In this document: positions 22,739 to 34,062 of the stretch, in pieces
Numbering within the stretch: position 1 is the stretch's first letter
How the letters are laid out: each line of letters starts with the position of its first letter
Origin: Macrocybe gigantea
Taxonomy: Eukaryota; Basidiomycota; Agaricomycetes; Agaricales; Callistosporiaceae
Length of the DNA stretch: 64,000 nt
Direction: 5' to 3'
Assembly (NCBI GenBank): GCA_011319805.1
Contig: SJRY01000107.1
Coordinates: 1-64,000, forward strand
Notes under the pieces: generated by a model
The model's database searches: none
Told to the model about the DNA's origin: nothing
The model's input: only the letters and a program-made list of their open reading frames with translations
Made by a program: the position numbers and the translations under genes

Positions 22739-23695
22739 AAAGGATTTGGTGGATTCATTTCTATGTATTTCTAGCTTTGGTAATATTCTTATTGGCCTTG
22801 TTGTATGCTTTGTACTTTGTGCTCTCCCTATATCAATATGTCTTCTTCTTATATTCAGTAGTTGTAGTTCTTAATCTGTTATTGTCTGAAGTTTTAAACT
22901 TGCATTTGTTCCTCTTTTGTTTTCTTACAAACAGGTTTGTCCTCTTCTTTGGCAAGAGGATTCTAGTCTGACTATAGCTCTTTTGAGCTTATCTCATATT
23001 CTCCTTCTAGGAAGAGTTCTGCAATAAACTATGCTGCTCTGTTACTGAAGATCTCAGGGGTTCATCTATAGTGGTGAATGTTACAGATACTATCCAATGG
23101 ACTATTTAATTTCCTTATCTTATCTTTCTTTCCCCTTGTTATTTATCACACAGCCTTGTACAGTGCGCAGCCTCTCGAGTCATCTCCTTCCCCTAGTCAT
23201 CCTGAATCACTCTCTGCTAGTTTTACTCATCTATAGTCTATAGCATTGCACAGTCCATGGTCCATGCTCATGTACTGTAACATATATAAGAACTCCCAGA
23301 TGTACCAGTAGCACTAGGCTTAATATTCCTTTTGCGATTGTCTCAAGACCACTCTCATACTTAGTCTGCCTGAGTCCTTTTGAGATTCATCTAGCCTAAT
23401 AGTGAAAGCAAACTTTCTCAGAAATGCTTGCTCTTTGTTATTGCTATTTGATATAGGCATATACTCTCTCTTCTACTTGTTTGGATTGCTAGTATCTCTG
23501 CAGATGACATGGATTGTCTCTGTAAATAGCATGAACTGCAATGTCTGGTCTACTTCTTTAAGCCAGGTGCTTTCATTATTTGTACTAGTACTCACTAGAT
23601 TGGTGACTACTTGCCATCAAATATTAATCAAGTCTTTAATAAAGCATGATATAGTATATGTGAGTCTGAGTGAGTCTCAATGAAGCTTAATATCT
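22739..23695 (-). pseudogene. Decayed gypsy 5' leader and gag (5' half of the older copy), split by a solo LTR
   Basis: Aligns with the gag start and leader of the younger units (21776-22418) with many transitions. It is interrupted by a solo LTR at 23079-23401. Its end at 22739 joins logically to the start of the decayed half at 18098: aligned with the intact copy, the two make a continuous gag once the 5-bp duplication is counted once. Confidence 0.85.
23079..23401 (+). repeat. Solo gypsy LTR with 5-bp duplication GTGAA
   Basis: Starts TGTTA and ends TAATA, 323 bp, flanked by GTGAA on both sides (23074-23078 and 23402-23406). It lies in plus orientation inside the older gag on the minus strand. 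The uninterrupted target can be seen at 22116-22140. Confidence 0.93.
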
Positions 23696-23965
23696 TGTTA
23701 GGCTAGATGAATCTCAAAGAACTCAGATAGACTAAGTATGAGAGCAGTTTGAGATAAAAGAAATATCAAGCCTAGTGCTACTGGTACATTCAGAGGGTCT
23801 TATATATATATAGTACATGAGCACAAATCATGGACTATGCAATGCTGTAGGCTGCAGATGAGTAAGGCTAGTGAGAAATAACTTAGAGTGACTAGAAAGA
23901 GAATGACTCAAAGGACTGCACACTGTGCAAGGCTATGTAATAAGAAGATAGGGGATGGGGAAAAA
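23696..23965 (-). repeat. Degraded gypsy LTR (5' LTR of the older copy)
   Basis: Begins TGTTAGGCTAG in minus orientation and keeps the LTR body with many changes. Its outer end is lost near 23965, where plus-strand pol sequence follows. Confidence 0.75.
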
Positions 23966-24978
23966 ATGAAATGAATATAGAAGAAAGCAAGTGCTGTACT
24001 ACAGTATGCATAAATATGAGCTAAAGATAATTATAATGCCAAGGGCAAACCAGTCTATGAATATAAAAAGAAAGATAGAGTCTGGCTGGAAGCCACTAAT
24101 ATTGCAGTCAATTGACCATCAAAGAAGTTATCAGCACTCTGATACAGACCATTCAAAGTGATCAAAAAGAAGAGCACCTCAGCATACTACTTAGAACTTC
24201 CAATCTCATAGCAGCTGATATACTCTATATTCAATGAAATACTACTTATGCTATATAAGAGATCTTATTTTAAGATACAAAAATGTCTGACACTACCACC
24301 TTCTGAAATTATAAATAATGAAGAATACAAAGTAGAAGAAATCCTGAAAAGAAAGAAACAAGAAAGAGAAATACTGTTTTTAGTCAAATAGAAAGGATAT
24401 GAATATAAAGAGAATATATAAGTCAAGGAAAAGAACTGTGAAATGTGCAGCAAGCTCTGGACCACTTCTAAAAAAGACTATAGACTAGAATAAAAGAACT
24501 ACAATAAGAGGAAAGAAAGCAAGAAATTGCATATTATGATTACTAATACTACTGATGCCTCCATTGGCATTATTAGCAGCAATGATATCCATGCACCTAT
24601 TCCAAACAATCCAGTGATCTTGAGAATCTGATAAAGACTCTCAATGCTAGTGATTTTATAGACCCTCTCACTATCATACTTGGCACCTACTTGCACTATG
24701 ACATGATGATCTGCACCTATCTCTAGTTAGGATAAACCCTTAATGGGACTGAACCTATAACATCTGAGTATATTGTCCTCTGCAAGATGATGAACCTCCT
24801 CTGTACTGAAAACTAATGACTAAAACTCCTTGCCACCACTCTATATTATATCTGTGCCTATAATAAAGAACTCATTTACATATAAGCACCTCATGCAGCA
24901 TCTGTATAGGAGAGCAATAATAGGTGAGCAGCTAGATTAGAAGGTTTTTACAAGAATGTGAATCTGAAGAGAAGGTGA
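23966..24978 (+). pseudogene. Decayed gypsy pol 3' end (integrase tail and C-terminal extension)
   Basis: The plus strand carries an integrase-tail sequence like that at 11991-12182 (SIDHQRSYQHSD near 24110-24145) and the C-terminal frame like 11357-11632 (near 24540-24760), both with stops. A plus-strand LTR follows, so this is the 3' end of another gypsy copy. It sits tail-outward from the minus LTR at 23696, mirroring the arrangement at the left end of the cluster. Confidence 0.75.
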
Positions 24979-25286
24979 TGTTATAAATGCCCAACAAACC
25001 TTATAATTTCTTATTTTATCTCCCTCCTCCCTGCCTCTTATCTTCTTATTACACAGCACTATGCAGCATGCAGTCTGTCAAGTCATCTCCCATTCTAGTC
25101 ACTCTAAATTATTCCTTACTAGTCTTACTCATCTGCAGTCTATAGCATTGTGCAGTTCATAGTCTGTACTCTTGTACCATACATATACATATAAGACCTC
25201 TAGATGTACCAGTAGCACTAGGCTTAATATTCCTTTACCATCATCTCAAACTGCTCTCACATGTAGTCTCCTTTCTAGCCAAACTA
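24979..25286 (+). repeat. Degraded gypsy LTR (3' LTR)
   Basis: Starts TGTTATA at 24979. The LTR body is recognisable (CCAGTAGCACTAGGCTTAAT near 25208) but the right end is eroded, with only a TCTAGCC-type remnant near 25275. The boundary is approximate. This is the last recognisable transposon sequence before the gene-rich part. Confidence 0.8.
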
Positions 25287-26515
25287 TGGAAGGGCAACCA
25301 CCAACCTCAGTATAGCAAACCATAGATCATACTATAGGATTGAAAGTGAAGCAATGAATATTCTAGAAGGGAAACTATAGACAATGTCAAGGAAAGAAAA
25401 ACTCAGTGGCATGAAGCCAACAAAGCATCAGATGCATACTGATCTGGGCTCAACAGGTGTCTGAAGTGTAGAGGTAGAGATTATACAGAAAGTAAATATA
25501 GCCTTTGGCCATGCACTATCAGACTGCTGATGGAGTAGAAGAGGAGCAAAGGGCATAATGTATTGCAGAATGACTGGCAGGGCAATCTGAAGCCATGACA
25601 CAATAAGAAGCCAATCCCTGTAAAGAGAAGATGAGTGAGCATTAGTAAACTGTGGCATAAGGAAAGTAAAATGGAGTGAAAAGGCAGAGGTGACATGCGA
25701 CTGTGCATATGACTAAGCAGCTCATGAATCAGGGTAAAGGCAGAGTCCAGTGAAAGGAGCTTTTCTGGAGGCCTCTGTGGAGATGCTGACCAACTTCATT
25801 CCCATGCCAGACCTCGGCTTGGTGCTTTTGATAAGCAGATGCTGAGTAAAGAGGATGGCACTGGCACGGGAATGTCTCACCTTCTCTTGCTTTCCTTCGC
25901 ACTCCATTGTTGTCAAGCGAGAGCAGTGAGTTGGGCCTCGAATGATCTCAGGAGACAAAACTTACATTCCAGAACAGCCCTTCAGCACTGTCAGAAATAC
26001 ACCTCTGGGTTATCAGGCTGTTCTATAGTGTAAGCTTTTAACCTCTGTTGCCTTGCAATAACTTATCTCTTTGTAACTAGTTCTACTCTTTAAATTAATT
26101 TTTTCTCATCAATCTCACTGCATCATTTCTTTATTTTCGCTCGCCCTCCCTCTGCACCCTTGTATTATTATGCTACTTCTTGTTTAGTCTATGTTCCATA
26201 CCCATTCCGCTCTGTTGCCAATAAAATGGGGGGTCAGGTGACCTCCGTTCTCGCTACTGCCTTGTCACAGGTGCAGAGGTATGAGTGGAGCCCCTGCTTT
26301 GTACTAACAATTATTGAATACTATGCATCATAACCATCTGTTCTCATTCCCCGAGTGTTCACACCTCACCCACCTTGGCATATTTCCACATAGCCAACAT
26401 TGTTAATACTGATTTACTACTATAATTACTATATTTCACTCCTGAATCCAGCTCTATTCCTCATCACCAAAGGCCATTGCAATACTTGTATACTTCAAAA
26501 CATAAAATAATTCTA
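25287..26515. other. Intergenic stretch at the transposon/gene boundary
   Basis: Up to about 25.7 kb the sequence keeps the AT-rich, CpG-poor look of the repeats. After that composition shifts toward that of the host genes. No gene with domain or codon support was found. Short open frames near 25428-25708 and 25722-26033 have no recognisable content. The right part should contain the 3' UTR of the minus-strand ATPase gene. Confidence 0.5.
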
Positions 26516-29500
26516 TTATTGGCTTTTTGCATGAATGCCATTCTGCTTCAAATATAACTCTTGTTGCCTTTGCCCTCTGTATCTCTTGCCAACTCTGATA
26601 ATTTCTTTAGGTTCAAGATCAGCAAAAAATGACTTGCAAACAACTTCTATAATATAGCAGCCAATGAAATCAGCCACCATGGTAAGAGTGAGTCGAATTT
26701 TAAACTATTAAAATTTGTATCAGAAATCTGGCGAAAAAGTATAATAAAGCCATACTGAATTTGCCATCTCAACAATTTGGAGCCATCTGTTGAGCTCGGG
26801 CATGAAATCTGTGGCCCCAGAAAATGCAACAGCACTTGCACCAACAAGACCCCACCATAGTGCAGAATTTTCCCGTATGCCCTCGCGAAATGGGCGGCCC
26901 TGATGAATGAGAATTAGCTCTGCTCATTTGGATTGACAAGCAGTATACCTGGAAGTTGATAGTAAATGTTGAAACTTGTTGCGAAAGACCCAGAAGGTAG
27001 ATTGCTGTATTCAGAAGGTTTGGCTCAAACTTGGCTTCTAAGTCGATGGGTCCACGTCTGCATGATTTAGCTACCAGACATCAATATGCGAAAACAATCA
27101 CTCACTCCTCATATTGGTAAGATAGGTTGGTGATATAGACCAATGATAAAATGTGCAAAGCAAACTGTAACAGCACGGAAAGCAGGACATAGAGATTGAA
27201 GATATTTCCAAGTGGTCTCTCCCTCGAGAGTTTTTCGACAGGCTGAAAATGCATCAGTAACGTAAACTTCAGAAAAATAATGCCTGACCTTGGCTCGAGA
27301 TATGCACAAGAAACACACTGACATGAGCATACCTGTAACAGTGATTTGATAATCACCAAATTTAACTCCGTCCAGGTATTGCACACTCAGGCTATAGGCA
27401 GTGATCAGACAGTTGAGGGCCAAAATTTTGTACATTTGAATCGTTGCAACCAATGTACAACGGCCCTGGCGGATGATGTGCGTGACTGATACTCTGTCAG
27501 GAGTGAGCGGGATGGAAAGAAATGGTCAACATACTAGCTGAGACATGTGATAACTTTGATGTAAACGGCGCGGCGCAAGAAGCATCACCAAGCTTGATCT
27601 TGGGTACTTCGTCTTCACCTTCTAATTCAGCCATCTTATCCGTAATGGCAGCAAGGTCGAACTTGATCATATGTTAAAGTCTACCTCAAAACTATAAAAC
27701 ATCAACTCACTTTTTCCATAGGGTTCCTTTGACGGGCAACCTGTAGATCTGCCGCGACTTGTTGTTGAGCTCGAACAGCGTCGGGCAGAAGATGTGCAAT
27801 CGCCGGCGGCACTGGAGGGGGAGGCTGACCAAAGCGAGCAGAAATCTTTAACTGGCTTTCATATACTTTCTTGATGCGCTCCTGCTTTTGCCGTTCAGCG
27901 ATTTTTTGCAAGTCTTCTGCGGTGCCATCAAGAAGAGCGACGCCAACGTGAGCATGTTTCAGAGCACCGACATCATTAGTTCCATCGCCAGCCATTAAAG
28001 TGATGTAACCAAGCGTCTTCAATGATGTGAGGATCTGTTCCTTCTGAACCGGAGAAACACGAGCGTAAACCCATGTGTGGCGGATAAGATCATGCCAACT
28101 CGGTTGCTTCACTAGTTGTTTCATCGCAGCTCCCGTAACACAGATGTCATAATCCTCGAACAATGAACGGTCGAGGGGTTGTGTGGGATCAATAGATATC
28201 ACTTTGCTTTCATCGACGGTACGCCAGACGAGCTCTAAAGGGTAGTTAAATGGAATGCACTAATTCAATTTTAGGTCTGGTCTACCTGTTTCGTCCTTCG
28301 AGCCATCCTTGATATCCAATATCAAGGCTTCACGGTCCATGATTTCCACCTCACGAGCAACGTGTATCGCAGTCAGGGGATTGTCACCTGTAATCATTAC
28401 ACACTATATAAATCAGCTGAGGGCAAGAACCACTCAATTACGAATTGGATTTACTCGATGAGAAGAATCAGATAGCATCTTGATGGCCTCAACTGCATCG
28501 GGTTTAAGAGGGCACTGGAAGACAAGGAATCCTGCGAAAGTGAGCTTGCTTTCAATTTGATCTCTGGGCAGCTTGTTGATCTACGGTCCGTATTTAGATG
28601 TTTGAATGAAGCTGGCGGATATATTAACCAACCTTTTCCGTTCCTATAGAGTCCATCTCTTTCATTGCCAAGGCCAAGACACGGCTACCCCTGCGAGTGA
28701 ACCACTTGTATGTATCATCGTACTCTTCAGGAACCACATGTAGCATGTTCCTTATGGTTTCTGGTGCACCTTTAACAGCCGCCACAGTTTTGCCACTTGG
28801 TAACGTGGAGACAGTCGACATGCGTTTCAAAGCAGAGGAGAATTGAAAACGCCTTCGGATGAGTAATTCTGTGCGATGGGAAGCGGCTGTGCTCAACGGT
28901 GCAACAGTGTCTCCTGCACAGTGTCAGAAAAGAGTGAAACACTTGTCGAAGAATAAATGTACCCTTTCCCAAGACCCAACCCAGAGCTTCTATAGTAATC
29001 TTTTCCATGGGATCTCCAACAATCGTCCCGTCGTCGAGCTTGACAAGAGCATGTGCAGCGGCTAAACAAAGGGTGGTTTCTCTCGGCGCTTCTCTTACGT
29101 TGATGAGATGCTTTGAGTCGTGAGGGCTACAAACCTGTCATTCTGTCTATTCACAATTAGCGCTGTGTAACTTACTCGATGCCAGCAACACCTTCCAATA
29201 CAAGATTCTCAGCAGTAATTGTCCCAGTCTTGTCGAAGCAGCAGACGTCGACTCGGCCAGCATAAGGAATCCGGAAAGGCTCCGTACAAAAAATGGCTGA
29301 GAATACGTTCAGAGACGTGAGACGTTGGGAATTACGACTGACGGACCAAATTTAGAGAGTGCAACAAGAGATGCGTTCACGGCAAGGGATAGTTCCATTG
29401 GCAGTTCTGGAGGAACGACGCTGGTGATTATTAGGATGCAGTCCAGAATAAGCTTCGATTTCTTGAGTCCCCTTTCGATACCTGATCGAATTATCTCAGT

Positions 29501-31055
29501 GAATTCAGATAGTCTGCAGATATCCAAATATTACTCACCCTTCACCCATACGTACCAACTCGCGGCAATGGCAAATATAAGAAGGAACCCAATGAATAGG
29601 AATGACTCCATATTGTTGGCAGAGACTCGTTCTGTTGAAAATATCATGGTTCGGACTAACTGACCCTGGGCGGTCCCAAAGCCTGTTCGCAAGACTACGC
29701 CGATACAACCTCCGTCAGGACTCTTTATTACCGCATCTTCTAGAAGAACTTCAACATGAAATTGCATGCGCAGTGAATGACCCTCACCGGAACTTGCAGC
29801 CTGTAAGATCTTCGTTCCACTAAATAAAACTACATTCTTGTGCGATCCATCAACGTCGAGCCGTTCCGCAGGATCCAGTAACTGGATAGACTCCTTTAAT
29901 AACGGAGTGGATTCACCGGAAAGCATGGCCTCGTTGACGATGCACGTGCCATGCACAAGAAGGATATCCGCCGGGACAATAGTTTCGGTCTGGCGACGAG
30001 CTTAGGAGACACAACTCAGCCTCATAATATTATTGGTCACCGCTTTAGGATAAGACATACCGACAGAGATAACATCGCCAGGAAGGAGCGCGTCTGTCTG
30101 CACTTCTCGCCATTTGCCATCCCGGAAACACTGTATGGAATACGGAGCAATAGACATGGTCCGAAATTCGGTCAACGTCCGCAACCGCTGGAAAAAGAGG
30201 TTAGATCTTGCGATAGACCTTTGAAGAATGCCTTACCTGCCAAACAACAGTGCATTCAAATACCACCAGCATAAACAGAGTGAAAAGACTGTAATACCAG
30301 TATTCATCCATACACCACAAAGCAACGCAAAAGACTTGGAAAACAAAGAAAGGGGCTGTGGCATGTTCCCCCAAAAGTTCAGAAAATGATGGTATAGGAA
30401 TGTTGAACTCATTGCCGCCATAAAGATCTGAAAGGAACTCTAATCGACTCGACTGAAGTCCAGAAGGGCGGAAGAATGTGGATATGCTCGGGTGACTGGA
30501 TGATGGATAGGGCAACCGTGTAAACGTGAGAGGGGAGGTCGACGACACAGTATATGTATCGCGCTGGTAGTTGAAAGTGTACGTGGAGATGTCATTGATG
30601 TCTTTCTTTTCCAGTTTTACGATTTCTCCCTGCCCTCGGTGGACAACAGGGATGACGCGAACACAATCGGCTTCTTGTATTGAACGCGCCTAGGCAGGGA
30701 AAGAAATCAGCATTCAGAACCAAAAAATGATCTGGAACATACCTTGCGAGTCGTAATGGCCGCGCGAGCCCCAGCATTCCATCTAGTCACCAGATAGCTG
30801 AGTGCATGTCCTCCGATCACCGTTATGCACGCCAAGAAGGTCCACTCCTCGCTGACAAGCCACTCTTCGTACTTCACATAGTATGCGTAGGCAAGGAGGG
30901 GATATAGAGAGAGAAATGGAACAGCATAAAGGTGGGTATACCAGGGCAATGAAATGTGAAGGCTTGCGCGCTGGATCTCTTCTGATACGACGGACACTTC
31001 GAGCCTGGGGAAAGGAACTAAATACATTATCCACTTCATCAAAACTTACTCACAT
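26516..31055 (-). CDS. SPF1: P5A-type ATPase, Spf1-like (ER)
   Basis: Multi-exon gene for an ER P-type ATPase; the P5A family (yeast Spf1, human ATP13A1) removes mis-inserted transmembrane helices from the ER membrane. Motifs in order: an N-terminal membrane region ([16 protein letters not shown]), actuator [15 protein letters not shown] near 29915, the P5A signature [10 protein letters not shown] in TM4 near 29410, phosphorylation site CCFDKTGT near 29240, [11 protein letters not shown] near 28850, [11 protein letters not shown] near 28770, hinge [11 protein letters not shown] near 27980, then TM segments ending in [16 protein letters not shown] and a stop at 26516-26518. Introns are about 50-60 bp. 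The most likely start is an ATG split by an intron: AT at 31055-31054, intron 31053-31005 (GTGAGT...CCCCAG), then G at 31004, giving [12 protein letters not shown]. An unspliced in-frame ATG at 31042 is the alternative. Shares a 270-bp divergent promoter with RPL38. Confidence 0.95.
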
Positions 31056-31325
31056 AGTTAGCAAGAGTGGAAAACAGTTGTTCGATTACGCTCCGGAGTT
31101 AGCGCAATTTCTTCGAGGTAAAGCAAAGTGGCTGACGTGCGGCTGCTTGGCTGCCACTCGATCAGCTGACCCGTACCACATCTACAAACATCACGTTACG
31201 TTTAGCACGTGATATGATATTGCTACGGCAATCCCCGATGCAACCTTCATAGAACAACGAACAAGGTTTCCAGCCACATCTCGGCGTCGGTGAATCACAT
31301 TAACGCGTTCCTCAGACCACGCACA
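31056..31325. promoter_or_regulatory. Short divergent intergenic region between SPF1 and RPL38
   Basis: About 270 bp separate the two divergent coding starts, so promoters and 5' UTRs of both genes must lie here. It is CpG-containing and has no clear TATA box. No specific factor site can be supported. Confidence 0.55.
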
Positions 31326-31748
31326 ATGGTGAGCCCACCCGGTATAACCATGTGCAGCTTGAAGCCCACTGAACTGGTGTTTTCAGCCAAAAGAGATCCG
31401 CGACATCAAACAATTCATTAAAATCACCCAAAGGAAAGATGCGTCGCGTACGTTGCAGGATTGCTCATGATTCTTCGTCTCACCCTGATTGCGTTCGCGA
31501 TGTTATAGAGGCACGGATAAAGAAAATCCCATCAAAAAAGGGAGGAAAGACGCAAACAAAATTCAAAGTTCGCTGTTCGCGATACCTGTACACTCTCTCG
31601 GTGGACGACCCAGAGAAAGCCGATAAATTACAACAAAGTCTTCCGCCAGGTTTACTGCCTTAATTACGCCCTCTAATCAGGCATTTCTGACTCATCACTT
31701 TTAGGGCTGACCGTGATCGAGGTTGATAAAACGGTTAAGAAGAAGTAG
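31326..31748 (+). CDS. RPL38: 60S ribosomal protein eL38
   Basis: A small large-subunit ribosomal protein encoded in four exons. Exon 1 is only the ATG (31326-31328), followed at once by GTGAGC; exon 2 is 31387-31447, exon 3 31509-31649 and exon 4 31705-31748 (stop TAG). The protein starts [20 protein letters not shown], contains [13 protein letters not shown] and [13 protein letters not shown] and ends in KKK, as expected for eL38; the length, about 80 residues, is slightly above the usual 70-78. All four exon joins keep the frame and use GT-AG. Early introns are common in fungal ribosomal protein genes. Confidence 0.95.
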
Positions 31749-31928
31749 TTCAGTGAACTTTGCATCGTCTATTCTTCATCTTTGATAGGTTCTCTCGCAT
31801 TTGACTGAGAAGCTTGCGGCTTCTGTGGATATGCTGTATATGCCCTTAGAGCGTCATGCCATACAACACGATTTAAGCATCTCCGTTCTTGATGACTGCC
31901 ATCTATTATTCCTTTCGTTATGGTGGCG

Positions 31929-33886
31929 TCATTGAACTGCATTAACAAAGCTAAGAATGACTACAATTCCAACTAAAGTGGTAGTAAGGCGGGGGACGAG
32001 ACAGAGAAATGTCGCTCTTATGGCCCCCCGTATTCCCCGACGCGACCGTCTCGTTCTTTCCAGAGCCTCGTAATCAAAGGAGATATCGTCAGGGTCGACA
32101 GGCCGATATCGGTAATTTCTCCAGTAACGCACGTCCGTCCAGGTATGGAAGAGGTAACATATTAAAAAGAAATAACGACATCGACGCCTGTATAAGATAC
32201 CTGTTCTTATTAGTGCCACAGCCATTTAACCTCGAACTCAGCACATACTGCCAGAATATATCGAACCTGGGCGGCAGCCATACTGGCAGGAATGAAAATC
32301 TAGGAAGAAGGTACCCAACTTCAACTATAAAAATACGCGTCATGAATTAGTATGTCGAAAAGGAGCAACACTAACCTTCCTCATAAACCTCGTTTAAGCT
32401 ACCTCGCCAAATAATCACCACGGATCGCCGATCTGGGGTAAACGGCTGAAGAAACACGTTAAGCCGCAATAACCGCTCCTCAGGGACAGGTTGAACGCAG
32501 TGAAATGTCGTCAAACAGTCGTCAGACGTCACACAACGATCTCCTGGGTGAGCCCCAGACATAACGCTCGAGGGTTCCAGGCAGCCCAAGGTCGAGCGGG
32601 GGTCCAATGACACGAAACATGATAAATTCGATCGAGGCTCGTTGCCACCACAACACGAAGCTGATCCTGTAAAGCGTGGAATGAACGAAGCCAGGTGTTG
32701 ATAAAGACGTTGAGGTTACCTAGAGCATTTACACACCATCCCAACGTCAGTTGTTGGAGCGGCGACGGAGTCGTAAGGTATTCAGTCCAGACGTCCTTCG
32801 AATAGTTCCCTTGACCTAGACTGACATCATCCAGCATGGAAATGATGGAGCCGGGAAATAGGTGGTGATATAAAGGAGATTCCTAATCCGCGAACAATTG
32901 AGCGAGTGAAACAATAGCTGGCATGCGGCACCTACAGCTTCTACACCGATGATACTTTTTCCCCACGTGGAGATGTCTTTGTAGCCAACTCTCCAAAACA
33001 AGTCTTTCAACCCCAAGGAGGTTATCAATATGAGAATGTGCCACATAAGCAAGTTGTGAAACGCTCCTGCAGTGATAAGACGCATCCGAGCGCGACGTGG
33101 AAGGACATCTAGGGCAGCAGAAGAGAATTTGACAAAGATTGAAGGGAAGAGGACCGTCAATGATACTCCAGAAGACGTCAGCGGTATCGAATCTCTATTG
33201 AGCTTTTAGAAACGTCGCGGAACACAAATGACCTTGGAACTTACACCGCGGCCATAACTGCGTGGCCCAGTTCATGGACAACCTGGCATATTACGACAGC
33301 CAATAAAACGGCGGGGAAATGTGAAAATGGTATCGTCAAACCGGGTATCTGGTGAGCACCGCGGTTCTTTTAACGTCTTTCAAAGAGGAAAAGCCGCTTG
33401 TGACACACTCACGAGTGGTTGAATCTGCGCCACGGAGGATTCGGGTCGAATGACTTCTGCGGTATGTCGAGGCACGAAGGTCTGTGTTGCAATTTCCACG
33501 TTTTGGGACCTGCTTTGAAATGATCTCTGCAACGAGAGGCACGCAGCGTGTCCAGCGATCCAGACCATTAATCCCAACCCTATTACCATTCCCAAAAGTC
33601 CGACAATGGAGCCAAAATCGTAAAAGTATCGCACAACGATAAAAATTCGCCCGCGGTGTATCTTTTCGGTTAGCCGGTCATGGAAATCGTTGCAGGCAGT
33701 AGTTTGTACACGCAGATACATGGGACGAAGCATGATTTGATAGTTGTCACGATCGAAGCCATGACGGAAACCCGACGAAAGGGATGTTAAGGGAGATCTT
33801 GACTTTGTTGTTTTGCATAGACGATGAACAAGATGTACAAGCCCCCAGAAAACCGTAAGCCATGCCAAGAAACTGACAATGGACAT
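31929..33886 (-). CDS. Site-2 protease (M50 metalloprotease, SREBP-type)
   Basis: Intramembrane zinc metalloprotease of the S2P family, which in fungi cleaves membrane-anchored SREBP-type transcription factors in response to sterol or oxygen status. The start MSIVSFLAWLTVFWGLVHL gives a first TM helix. The zinc motif HELGH is at 33262-33276 in VVHELGHAVMAAV. The second metal motif is NMLPLPYLDG near 32135-32165, after an intron with donor GTATGT and branch-like CTAAT. The C-terminal end has a TM helix (TTTLVGIVVILSFVNAV) and a TGA at 31929-31931. After LDG the frame slips: the C-terminal segment DPDDISFDYEALER is one base out, explained if one A of the AAA at 32116-32118 (TTT on plus) is extra. 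No plausible intron explains it. Confidence 0.85.
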
Positions 33887-34062
33887 GAACGTCGCCTCAG
33901 AGGCAGGAGACAAGTCGGATTTGTCAGCGTCAGCATGCTGAAACTCTGTATTCAACCGTACTGGGCATTGTATACATTAAATGCCGTCCCTAGACCCAAT
34001 ACTGCACCAGGCAGATTTGGTTGCAATCCCCTACGCCCAAAGGCGGGCCGAAACAAGTTGCA

